Under the pieces are notes generated by a model. It had not been told where the DNA came from and ran no database searches. It saw only the letters and a list, made by a program, of their open reading frames with translations. From an uncultured Oscillospiraceae bacterium (GTDB lineage: Bacteria > Bacillota > Clostridia > Oscillospirales > Ruminococcaceae): a stretch of 11,477 nucleotides of DNA. Positions 1 to 6,073 of the stretch are shown piece by piece. How positions within the stretch are numbered: the first letter of the stretch is position 1; every line of letters begins with the position of its first letter. The DNA lies in NCBI GenBank assembly GCA_910587135.1, contig CAJULF010000072.1, positions 1-11,477 of the forward strand, in the 5' to 3' direction. A program made the position numbers and the translations under genes.

Positions 1-118
1 ACATTTGCCGAATGGCAAATGTGTACGGTTTCCGCAGTCGCGCAGAGCGAAACGAGGTGAAGCGGAGCGTGAGTGCGAAAATTTTGAAATTTTTTTAAAT
101 AATCGGCTTTAGGTCAAC
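1..118 (+). repeat. structured intergenic repeat, copy A (window edge)
   Basis: First of two tandem copies; the repeat may extend left of the window. It opens with a hairpin, ACATTTGCC and GGCAAATGT arms around a GAAT loop at 1-22. A degraded stem follows (TTTCCGCA against TGCGAAAA), and the copy ends in an AT-rich block finishing in CTTTAGGTCAAC at 118. It is nearly identical to copy B at 139-255: one substitution in the TTTCCGCA arm and one T fewer in a T-run. No ORF or transposase is present. Confidence 0.85.
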
Positions 119-138
119 ACTTATTATAGGCTGAGCGC

Positions 139-255
139 ACATTTGCCGAATGGCAAATGTGTACGGTTTCCACAGTCGCGCAGAGCGAAACGAGGTGAAG
201 CGGAGCGTGAGTGCGAAAATTTTGAAATTTTTTAAATAATCGGCTTTAGGTCAAC
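139..255 (+). repeat. structured intergenic repeat, copy B
   Basis: Direct repeat of 1-118, offset by 138 bp and separated by about 20 bp of unrelated sequence. It has the same GAAT-loop hairpin, extended to 10 bp (138-161), and the same right end TTTAGGTCAAC. The arm TTTCCACA has drifted from TTTCCGCA, so the second stem is weaker than in copy C. It lies about 75 bp upstream of yqfC. The rest of 256-331 holds only a candidate promoter and the yqfC ribosome-binding site. Confidence 0.85.
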
Positions 256-270
256 TTATATATAAACTGT

Positions 271-302
271 AAGTAATTTTTTCACTTTCCCCGCCATATA
301 CT
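271..302 (+). promoter_or_regulatory. candidate sigma-E-type promoter of yqfC
   Basis: CATATACT at 295-302 resembles the -10 of sporulation sigma-E promoters (consensus near CATACA-T) and lies about 30 nt before the yqfC ATG. The -35 region, around AAGTAATT at 271-278, is a poor match and its spacing is only approximate. The call rests mainly on the known sigma-E dependence of yqfD in Bacillus subtilis. No sigma-A promoter was seen here. Confidence 0.25.
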
Positions 303-331
303 TTACAGACAAGTTTTACGGGGGGATCAGA

Positions 332-586
332 ATGAATATAAAGGAACGCGCCGCCGTCCTTGACGACCTGCCGCACAGACACTCCACGATAACCATACGC
401 GACGGACGTGAGATATATGTTGAAAATTGCCGCTGTGTCTGCGGCTGCGACGACAACTTCATTACGTTGTCGGTTTACGGAATGAATATAAGAATTTCGG
501 GCACGCCTCTTATATTGGAGAGCTTCGGAGCGGAGGGCGTAAAAATATCGGGAAGGATATACTCAATCACAATGGAGGAGCTGTGA
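332..586 (+). CDS. yqfC: sporulation protein YqfC (YabP/YqfC family)
   Basis: An 84-residue protein, the usual size for this family, with the YabP/YqfC pattern over about residues 15-80: a short N-terminal segment, then strand-rich sequence with the family-like stretches VYGMNIRISGTPL and SGRIYSI. The ATG follows a purine-rich GGGGGGAT site at a suitable distance. In B. subtilis the related genes are expressed in the mother cell under sigma-E; the biochemical role is unsettled. It is followed after 55 bp by yqfD, the standard neighbour, so the two probably share one mRNA. The adjacent cysteines at 34-38 (CRCVC) are notable for a small cytoplasmic protein. Identification is by pattern recognition and strongly supported by the neighbour. 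Confidence 0.9.
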   Translation: MNIKERAAVLDDLPHRHSTITIRDGREIYVENCRCVCGCDDNFITLSVYGMNIRISGTPLILESFGAEGVKISGRIYSITMEEL

Positions 587-641
587 TACATTTTTCGGAT
601 CGGAAGCCCGTTATTGAGAAAGGAGCGTTCAAAGCATTAAG

Positions 642-1898
642 ATGACAAGAGAGAATACACATGGGTTTTATCTGGGACAGGTTCGGTTCAGCGGAATAGG
701 CGGCTATCCGGAAAAAATGCTTTCTCAGCTGCTTGAGATGGGGATAACTCTTCGCGGAGTAAGGGTAAAGGGCGGCGTGATCAAAGGAACGGTTTCCCCA
801 ATGGATTACTATACCGTTGCGGAAACGGCGCGGAAAAACGGCGTGAAGCTCCGCGCGGGAAAGCGCAGGGGGCTGTATTTCACACTGATGCGTTATCAGC
901 GGCGCGTGGGGCTTTATGTCGGGGCGCTTATGTTCGGGATAATACTTTCGGTAAATCAGTCCCGCGTGGCGGAAATACACATAGAGGGAAACGCCCCGCG
1001 GGGACAGGTGCTGAAAATACTGGAGGACTGCGGGATAACCGAGGGTGCGGACAGAGCGGGTCTGAAAACCTACAAAGCCGAGCGTGAGCTGATGCTCGGC
1101 ATAGAAAACTGCGCATGGGCAGACGTGTCCTGCACGGGTTGCCGCGTTACGGTACATCTTGAAACGGGAGTTCCGCTGCCTGAGATGGAGGACAACAGCG
1201 CGCCGCGCAATCTTGTGGCGGCGCGGGACGCGGTAGTTGTCCGCCGCACCGTGCGCAGCGGGGCTTCCGCGGTTGAGGTGGGAAGCGGCGTTCAGGAGGG
1301 CGGACTGCTTGTGAGCGGGGTGGTGGAAACCTCGTCGATAGTGCTCAACGGCTCGGAAACGGGCAACGTGCTTTTTGTCAGGGCGGACGCGGAAATAATC
1401 GGAGAGTTCACCGAAACGCAGGAATTTTTCGTGCCTTACAATGAAACGCTCCATATCCCCGACGGGGAGCAAACCCGCTATAAAAGCCTTGTCTTTGAGG
1501 ACGACATTTACCCGCTGTATTTTGGCAGGGCGTATAAAGAAAACGCGGTCTACTCCGAGGAAACCGCGATAGTGAGCATATTCGGCGCTGAAATGCCTTT
1601 TAAGATAAAAACCGGCATATACACGGAATACCGCGACGCGGACATAACCCGCACCGACGACGACTGCGTAAAGGAGCTCAGGCGGCTGAAATCCGACTAT
1701 GAGCAAAACTTCTACAAGGATTACGACATAATAAACGTTACCGAAAAATTTCTCCCCGAAAGTGATGGCATACGGCTGATTCTCGATTACACTTTGCAAG
1801 GGGACATAGCCATACCCGCTGACTTTGAGATAAATGTAAAAAGCGTCGCACAGCCGACCGAGAGTGAATCCTCGCCTGAGCCGTCCGATATCAGATGA
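642..1898 (+). CDS. yqfD: sporulation protein YqfD
   Basis: A 418-residue membrane protein with the YqfD layout: a cytoplasmic N-terminal domain (about 1-85), one transmembrane helix (about 88-107), a POTRA-like extracytoplasmic segment beginning EIHIEGN (about 110-175), and the conserved region around PRNLVAARDAVVV and GGLLVSGVVE (about 188-228), then a long C-terminal domain and an acidic/Ser-rich tail. In B. subtilis it is a sigma-E-dependent protein needed for later sporulation stages. It sits directly after yqfC. The usual downstream partner phoH is absent; a terminator and a convergent gene follow. The clear SD-like AAAGGAG (619-625) is 16 nt before the ATG, unusually far. The only nearer in-frame candidate is ATT at 636, so the ATG is kept with some doubt. 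Confidence 0.93.
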   Translation: MTRENTHGFYLGQVRFSGIGGYPEKMLSQLLEMGITLRGVRVKGGVIKGTVSPMDYYTVAETARKNGVKLRAGKRRGLYFTLMRYQRRVGLYVGALMFGIILSVNQSRVAEIHIEGNAPRGQVLKILEDCGITEGADRAGLKTYKAERELMLGIENCAWADVSCTGCRVTVHLETGVPLPEMEDNSAPRNLVAARDAVVVRRTVRSGASAVEVGSGVQEGGLLVSGVVETSSIVLNGSETGNVLFVRADAEIIGEFTETQEFFVPYNETLHIPDGEQTRYKSLVFEDDIYPLYFGRAYKENAVYSEETAIVSIFGAEMPFKIKTGIYTEYRDADITRTDDDCVKELRRLKSDYEQNFYKDYDIINVTEKFLPESDGIRLILDYTLQGDIAIPADFEINVKSVAQPTESESSPEPSDIR

Positions 1899-1903
1899 TA
1901 AAA

Positions 1904-1939
1904 CACCACACCCCCGCGATTTCTCACGGGGGTGTGGTG
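1904..1939. terminator. bidirectional intrinsic terminator
   Basis: A 13-bp perfect GC-rich stem (CACCACACCCCCG / CGGGGGTGTGGTG, loop of 10) starts 6 bp after the yqfD stop. Read on the minus strand it is followed by TTTTAT, a good tail for the convergent ABC permease operon. On the plus strand the tail is only moderately T-rich. Position between convergent genes and stem strength support a shared terminator. From here to 2102 nothing else was recognised. Confidence 0.8.
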
Positions 1940-2102
1940 CTGGTTTGGTTGGTAATTATATGAAAAGGGTCGGTTAGCAACTTTTAAGCTGAACTCTTTC
2001 CGTTCAACAATTGTATTATATCCGTTTTGTATGTAAGTTAAAGGTTTGTTTTGTGAAAGTTTGATGAATTATATTACACAGTTGTTGCGGAAATATTCTA
2101 TC

Positions 2103-2774
2103 CTATCTTGCCGCATAAGCCGCCGCGGGCTGCTTGAAATTGAGCTTTCTGAAGAACGCTCTGTTTATAACGAAAGAGGCGGCGGTGGCGGCTGCGATAA
2201 CTCCCGCGAAAATAAGCACGGAAACCCGGAGGGGCAGACCGAAACCGAAGCGCTTTGTATGCTCGTTTAAGGTCAGAATAAATCCCATATAGGGCATCAG
2301 ATTAACATATAATCCCAACATTCCGCCAAACATTACCCTTGAAAACAGCGAGGTCGTGAGTATATTCAGTCCGCCGCCGATAGCCATGAAAACAAACGCG
2401 TCGGAATAATATTCCGCGGAAGCACCCTGAGCCGCAAGCACGATAAAATAAGTCCCGTTGGCGGCAATCATCGAGCCGAGCGTCAGAATGATTATAAACA
2501 GTGGAACGCTCACGGTGTACAGTTCCTTTGCGATAGGACTGGAGAGCATAAGCTTATTGCCGGTGATATTCGAAAAGCTGATAATAGTGCCCATTATCAG
2601 CACCGTGCAGTACGCAACAGGCAAAAACGCCGCTGCCATAAGATATTCTTTATGACCGAGCTTTTCTTTGGCACAGCAGCATAAAACCAACACGCCAACG
2701 AACAATACCGCAGTGAGAACTATGCTCCACTTCCATCTTACCCAACCCTTAAATAAAAATTTCAATCCCCTCAT
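2103..2774 (-). CDS. ABC-2-like transporter permease (second permease)
   Basis: A 223-residue hydrophobic protein with about six predicted membrane helices (roughly 17-34, 45-67, 88-115, 127-145, 148-168, 181-203) and a basic N-terminus, matching the size and layout of ABC-2-type permeases in GntR-controlled Ytr-like operons. It has no ATP-binding motifs. The ATG is preceded by AAGGAG at good spacing. It is the last gene of a minus-strand run (regulator, small protein, ATPase, permease, permease). It is separated from the first permease by about 305 bp holding an inverted repeat copy, so its expression relative to the rest may be altered. Substrate unknown. The family call comes from topology and context, not from a diagnostic motif. 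Confidence 0.7.
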   Translation of the reverse strand: MRGLKFLFKGWVRWKWSIVLTAVLFVGVLVLCCCAKEKLGHKEYLMAAAFLPVAYCTVLIMGTIISFSNITGNKLMLSSPIAKELYTVSVPLFIIILTLGSMIAANGTYFIVLAAQGASAEYYSDAFVFMAIGGGLNILTTSLFSRVMFGGMLGLYVNLMPYMGFILTLNEHTKRFGFGLPLRVSVLIFAGVIAAATAASFVINRAFFRKLNFKQPAAAYAAR

Positions 2775-2813
2775 ATCTTCTCCTTATCCGAAAGATTTTT
2801 CCGCAAGCAGAAT

Positions 2814-3010
2814 GTTGACCTAAAGCGGATTATTTAAAAAATTTCAAAATTTCCGCACTCACGCTCCGTTTCGCTCTGCGCGACTGCGGAAACCGTTCAC
2901 ATTTGCCATTCGGCAAATGTGAACTTTTTGAAATTTCATGCGCCGACGTTGCGTTGTCAATAGGCTTTTTCTGCAGGCTGTTCAGCTTTGGGGCGTTTGC
3001 AAACACCCTA
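2814..3010 (-). repeat. structured intergenic repeat, copy C (inverted, longer form)
   Basis: Inverted relative to copies A and B and extended on its left side. On its own strand, in order: a palindrome around TTTGCAAA (about 2990-3008); a block containing AGAAAAAGCCTATT and GCGCATGAAATTTCAAAAAG shared with copies D and E; a 13-bp hairpin GTTCACATTTGCC/GGCAAATGTGAAC (2895-2924); the intact stem TTTCCGCA/TGCGGAAA; and the AT-rich end TTTAGGTCAAC. It lacks 10 bp found in A and B between GAAAC and GGAGCG. It separates the two permease genes. The remaining 3011-3079 shows no recognisable feature. Confidence 0.85.
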
Positions 3011-3079
3011 AAGTCCAGACCCCATGGAAATTAAAACGATAAACAAAATACAATTAACAGCTCTATGTTATCCGACTGA

Positions 3080-3733
3080 TTAGTCATTCTCCCTTTGCCA
3101 TTTCTTTTCCGCCACGGCAACGCTGTATATCGTACCGATTACGAATACCGCCGTCCCCGCCGCTGCCGCGGCATAAAGAATACCGTCGGGACTCATGTAA
3201 AACAGGCTTTCGCTGTCGGGCGAAATGAATCCAATTAAAAATCCCATCGCGAAGATTATCACCATCATAGGAACAGTCATGCCAATAGCGCTTCTGGCAT
3301 GCCCGAATATATTCTGAACACCCTTTAGACTCAGCCCCATAAATACGACAAACAAAGAAATTACCGGACTCCACAGCCACAACGCCCCCGCCCATATCAA
3401 CACAATTGCCGCTGTGAAGAAATTGCTTGTCGCTATCGCCCTGCGGAATCGCTTTGGCGAGTCGGGCAGCGAGTGGAAATACTTGTATCCCGGATTGACG
3501 GCGCGGTTGTAGTTGAACAGCATATTGCAGGGAATATACCCGATTATGGGTATAAGCGAGCAGAACATGGGGAGAAATCCTTCGCAGAAGCCCTTTATCG
3601 TTTCGCTGTCTGTGAGCGTATGCACCGCCAGAATCCCCACGAACAGGGCTATGACTGCCAGCACGCTCCACAGTGTGGTTATCAGCGTGGTCTTTCCCGT
3701 AAATATGCGGAAATCTCTTATGTACTTCCTCAT
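3080..3733 (-). CDS. ABC-2-like transporter permease (first permease)
   Basis: A 217-residue membrane protein with about six hydrophobic segments (roughly 19-40, 53-75, 101-120, 122-138, 150-170, 183-206). The loop NPGYKYFHSLPDSPKRFRR (about 80-98) follows the cytoplasmic pattern 'kyf-slP-s--r' of permeases paired with YtrB-type ATPases. The start chosen is the ATG at 3733, which overlaps the ATPase stop as ATGA and has GGAGG just upstream; a longer in-frame start 21 codons earlier lies inside the ATPase gene and is unlikely. The 4-base overlap indicates translational coupling to the ATPase. It is predicted to form the membrane pore with the second permease. Substrate unknown. Confidence 0.78.
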   Translation of the reverse strand: MRKYIRDFRIFTGKTTLITTLWSVLAVIALFVGILAVHTLTDSETIKGFCEGFLPMFCSLIPIIGYIPCNMLFNYNRAVNPGYKYFHSLPDSPKRFRRAIATSNFFTAAIVLIWAGALWLWSPVISLFVVFMGLSLKGVQNIFGHARSAIGMTVPMMVIIFAMGFLIGFISPDSESLFYMSPDGILYAAAAAGTAVFVIGTIYSVAVAEKKWQREND

Positions 3734-4614
3734 CGTATTTCCTCCGCGTATTTCAGCAGTCCGATACTCAGCTGTTGGAGAGTGGGGCGCTCGCATGCCG
3801 CGCCAAGCTCTGTAAGCTTTTCACGGTTTTCTGACAGCGCCAGCCCGTCAAAGGCGGTTTTATTGCAGTTGTGGGAGATAAGAAGCTCTTTGGCGTCGTT
3901 ATAATCCTCGGCTTCACCCCGTGCGATAATGTACTTTTCCTTTAAATCTTCCACAAAGCCCTGCTCGATGATTTTGCCCGCGTCCATAAATACGGCATAA
4001 TCCGCCGCGTTTTCCATATCCGCGATATTGTGGGTGGAAAAAATTATCGACTTCTCCCCTTCGCCCTCGTCTAGATATTCCCTCATGCGGTCGCACAGCC
4101 TGTCACGCATAAGCGGGTCGAGAGAGCTGCCCGGTTCGTCCAGCACCATTAGCTCCGTGTCGCGGGCGAACACCGCCGCCAGTGACGTTCTCATACGGTT
4201 TCCGTCGGATTGCTTATACATGGGACGCGCTTTTTTGGTGAGCTCGGTATCCACCTCCATCTGCCCGCACAGCTTTTCAAATTTTTTTCTGTCAAAGCTG
4301 TCGTAAGCTATTTCCATTGAGATTGCTATGTCTTTAGCTCTCCATGCCTGCGGAAAAAATCCGCTGCTGGCGCAGTAGCCGATTTTCTCGCGCAGCTCCG
4401 GCGAATCTATATCCTTATATTTGCCAAAATACGTTACCTCGCCGCTTGTGGCGTGGATTATACCGCAAAGCGCATCGATAAGCGTGGTTTTTCCAGCTCC
4501 GTTCGCTCCTATAAGCGCGGTGGCAAAGCCCTTGGGAATATCCAGCTCCGGCACGTCAAGGGTGAATTTGCTGTATTTTTTGGTAAATCCCTTTGCCGAA
4601 ATAATACTGTCCAT
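3730..4614 (-). CDS. ABC transporter ATP-binding protein (YtrB-like)
   Basis: A 294-residue nucleotide-binding subunit. Walker A is GANGAGKT (36-43), the Q-loop glutamine is about Q89, Walker B is ELMVLDEP (154-161) with catalytic E160, the D-loop is SSLD (163-166) and the switch histidine is H195. The ABC signature is atypical: in place of LSGGQ it reads QSDGN around 135-139. About 60-70 residues follow the core, consistent with exporter ATPases of the YtrB/bacitracin type. The ATG has AAAGGAG upstream, 20 nt after the preceding small gene, and the stop overlaps the first permease start. It should power the two-permease exporter under GntR control. Family confidence is high; the transported compound cannot be told. 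Confidence 0.92.
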   Translation of the reverse strand: MDSIISAKGFTKKYSKFTLDVPELDIPKGFATALIGANGAGKTTLIDALCGIIHATSGEVTYFGKYKDIDSPELREKIGYCASSGFFPQAWRAKDIAISMEIAYDSFDRKKFEKLCGQMEVDTELTKKARPMYKQSDGNRMRTSLAAVFARDTELMVLDEPGSSLDPLMRDRLCDRMREYLDEGEGEKSIIFSTHNIADMENAADYAVFMDAGKIIEQGFVEDLKEKYIIARGEAEDYNDAKELLISHNCNKTAFDGLALSENREKLTELGAACERPTLQQLSIGLLKYAEEIR

Positions 4615-4634
4615 AATATTATTCTCCTTTAAAA

Positions 4635-4865
4635 TCAGTCGACGCGGTAAGCCGCCGCTCCCTCCGCCATGGCTGCGTATATCTTTTCCAGCTCGTCGAC
4701 AGCGTTTTTCTCTTCTGCATACTGGGCGAGTATCACTCCCTCGCCGAATCCGCCGTTAGCTGTCAGTATATACTTGCCGTCCTTGGGTCCGCCGAAGTTT
4801 TTGACCACCTGAATGCTTTTGATTTTTATCATTATGGCTTTTCTGTCTTTTGACATAATTATCAT
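4635..4865 (-). CDS. small protein of unknown function in a GntR/ABC operon
   Basis: A 76-residue protein starting MIIMSKDRKAI and ending YRVD, with a pattern of short strands (IKIKSIQVV, GKYILTANGG, GVILAQY) then a helix (EEKNAVDELEKIYAAMAEGAA). It has no signal peptide or membrane helix. The start at 4865 is preferred because AGGGAGG lies about 8 nt upstream; earlier in-frame ATGs are either inside the regulator's coding end or only 1 nt from that site. It lies between gntR and the ATPase gene with short gaps on each side, so it is certainly co-transcribed. Its layout resembles small uncharacterised clostridial proteins of strand-helix type, but I do not recognise a named family and assign no function. 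Confidence 0.75.
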   Translation of the reverse strand: MIIMSKDRKAIMIKIKSIQVVKNFGGPKDGKYILTANGGFGEGVILAQYAEEKNAVDELEKIYAAMAEGAAAYRVD

Positions 4866-4878
4866 AAACATACCCTCC

Positions 4879-5247
4879 CTAATTTGTATCATACAATACG
4901 TTTATCATCTTCAGCAGCTCCTCGCGGGATACTCCCGCAAGCTTTGCGGAATCCATCGCGTTCTGCAAATGCTGCTCAAGCAGCCTCAGGTGCTGTTCCT
5001 TGACCATCTCCCTGTCCTGTGCGTTGACCATATAGCCCTTGCCCTGTACGGGAGATATCAGTCCCTCCTCAGAGAGCTGCTCATATGCCTTCATTGTGGT
5101 TATCACGCTGATTTTCAGATCCCGCGCAAGACCGCGAATGGACGGCAGATACTCCCCTTCGGAAATTTTCCCGCTCATGATATCCTCCTTGAATTGGGTG
5201 GCTATCTGCTTGTAAATGGGAACGTCGCTGTTCTGCAATATCTTCAA
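4879..5247 (-). CDS. GntR-family transcriptional regulator, YtrA subfamily
   Basis: A 122-residue regulator, the short size typical of the YtrA group: an N-terminal winged helix-turn-helix (about 10-75) with the GntR pattern IYKQIATQFKEDI, LPSIRGLARDL, TTMKAYEQL, GLISPVQGKGY, and a short C-terminal helical dimerisation tail (about 80-120) with no ligand-binding domain. The start is taken as TTG at 5247 because AAGGAG lies 7 nt upstream. An in-frame ATG 18 codons earlier falls inside the hairpin at 5265-5299 and would add a non-homologous leader. The gene heads the ABC operon. Proteins of this kind usually repress their own operon; a candidate operator overlaps the promoter -10 at 5536-5552. 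Confidence 0.9.
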   Translation of the reverse strand: MKILQNSDVPIYKQIATQFKEDIMSGKISEGEYLPSIRGLARDLKISVITTMKAYEQLSEEGLISPVQGKGYMVNAQDREMVKEQHLRLLEQHLQNAMDSAKLAGVSREELLKMINVLYDTN

Positions 5248-5264
5248 TTCATCACTCCTTATAA

Positions 5265-5299
5265 GGCAACACCGAAAAAACCCGAAGGGCGGTATTGCC
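5265..5299. repeat. small hairpin with repeat-type ends in the gntR leader
   Basis: GGCAACACCG (5265-5274) and CGGTATTGCC (5290-5299) form a 10-bp stem with one mismatch, around an inner CCC-GAA-GGG hairpin. The arms match the end motif GGCAACACCGCAC at copy E (5741) and the terminal repeats of the element at 8955-9133, so this may be a minimal relic of that family. It sits immediately before the gntR ribosome-binding site, read as leader RNA on the minus strand. The rest of 5303-5535 is leader sequence with one weak 7-bp hairpin (GTTCCGT 5342-5348, ACGGAAC 5366-5372); no known riboswitch was recognised. Confidence 0.5.
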
Positions 5300-5535
5300 A
5301 TAAAAAATTCAAATAGGTATACTCTGTTAAATTACGTTAATGTTCCGTTTTGCTGCACATTACCGACGGAACGGAGCATTTACAAAGACAAATACCGTTT
5401 TTTCGCATAATCCCGCAAAACACTTTAAACCAAACGACCGCTGAGCATAACCCCACGATTTTTTGGAATTTGCCTCAAGGGCAGAACATGATCGGCGGCT
5501 CACGGTAATTTTGCGGTGTTCCGGTGTTTATATGT

Positions 5536-5552
5536 TCTATATACAGTATAGA
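5536..5552. promoter_or_regulatory. candidate GntR operator over the -10
   Basis: Inverted repeat TCTATA-TACAG-TATAGA overlaps the -10 and the predicted start site. YtrA-type regulators bind short AT-rich palindromes in their own promoters, so this is the best candidate for autorepression. It is inferred from symmetry and position only. Confidence 0.5.
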
Positions 5553-5573
5553 CTTGTTTTAATATTTTGTCAA
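5545..5573 (-). promoter_or_regulatory. sigma-A promoter of the gntR-ABC operon
   Basis: On the minus strand, TTGACA (5568-5573), a 17-bp spacer and TATACT (5545-5550) make a near-consensus promoter. The expected start is near 5537, giving a leader of about 290 nt before the regulator's TTG. Confidence 0.85.
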
Positions 5574-5620
5574 GGGGTTTTTGAAAAAAATTTTAATATA
5601 AAAACTCCGCAAAACAGGCA

Positions 5621-5649
5621 TTGACATTTCGGTAAATATGTACTATAAT
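5621..5649 (+). promoter_or_regulatory. consensus sigma-A promoter for the MATE transcript
   Basis: TTGACA (5621-5626), a 17-bp spacer and TATAAT (5644-5649): both hexamers match consensus exactly. Start expected near 5656. The first substantial gene downstream is the MATE gene at 6074, so the mRNA would begin with a roughly 418-nt leader containing repeat copy E. The promoter is divergent from the gntR promoter, with about 50 bp between the -35 elements. Confidence 0.85.
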
Positions 5650-5674
5650 AGTTAAGGAAAAGAAATAGCAACAG

Positions 5675-5704
5675 AATGACGCTGTCCGGCGTTATTTTTA
5701 TTTT
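5675..5704 (+). terminator. possible early attenuator after the MATE promoter
   Basis: An 8-bp stem including one G-T pair (AATGACGC 5675-5682 / GCGTTATT 5689-5696, 6-nt loop) is followed by TTTATTTTG. It lies about 20 nt after the predicted start. The stem has only three or four GC pairs, so termination may be partial or absent. Confidence 0.3.
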
Positions 5705-5738
5705 GCAGAAATTTGACTGCCGAAAGCAACACAAGAGT

Positions 5739-6060
5739 CAAGGCAACACCGCACATAGACTGCCCTTTGGGCTTTGTACGGTCAGTCTGTGGAAAAAACT
5801 ATTTGCCGCGCAATGTCGGCGCATGGAATTTCAAAAAGTCGCGGAGTTTTACGCTGCGATAATGTGGTTGGCTAAAGCATTATGTCGAAGTTTGCGTAAA
5901 ACCGTGTCTGAGAACGCAAATGCGCGCGGTTTCCGCTAAGAATGCCAAGTTTTTCGCAACGTGGAGGTTCTGCCTTATGGCAATTTGTTACAATTTGCGA
6001 AAAACTTCCGGTATAAAGTGAAGCGGAGTATGCTTAGCGGAAATTTTGAAATTCTTTAAA
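5739..6060 (+). repeat. structured intergenic repeat, copy E (expanded, in the MATE leader)
   Basis: It begins with CAAGGCAACACCGCAC, the end motif shared with the 8955-9133 element, then a bulged hairpin to about 5792. Next comes the block CTATTTGCCGCGCAATGTCGG and GCATGGAATTTCAAAAAGTC shared with copies C and D. The interior is larger than in other copies and holds three perfect stems: GTTTTACGC/GCGTAAAAC (5846-5854, 5894-5902), TTTCCGCTAAG/CTTAGCGGAAA (5930-5940, 6033-6043), and nested within the latter AAGTTTTTCGCAA/TTGCGAAAAACTT (5947-5959, 5995-6007). The right end GGAAATTTTGAAATTCTTTAAAT stops just before the MATE ribosome-binding site, without the usual TTTAGGTCAAC end. Confidence 0.8.
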
Positions 6061-6073
6061 TAAGGAGTAGAAA

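Noticed and set aside
1..255. CRISPR-like array
   Set aside because: There are only two units, about 117 bp each with a 20-bp spacer and internal hairpins; no cas genes are present and the same repeat occurs dispersed elsewhere.
567..1799. A 410-codon open frame on the minus strand
   Set aside because: It is antisense to yqfD, whose protein is clearly recognisable. The minus-strand frame has no recognisable domain and arises from codon bias in the real gene.
2046..2270. A 74-codon plus-strand ORF
   Set aside because: It mostly overlaps the second permease antisense, lacks a ribosome-binding site and has no recognisable features.
5676..5939. An 87-codon ORF after the 5621 promoter
   Set aside because: The weak ribosome-binding site, low-complexity translation and position inside repeat copy E indicate an incidental frame.
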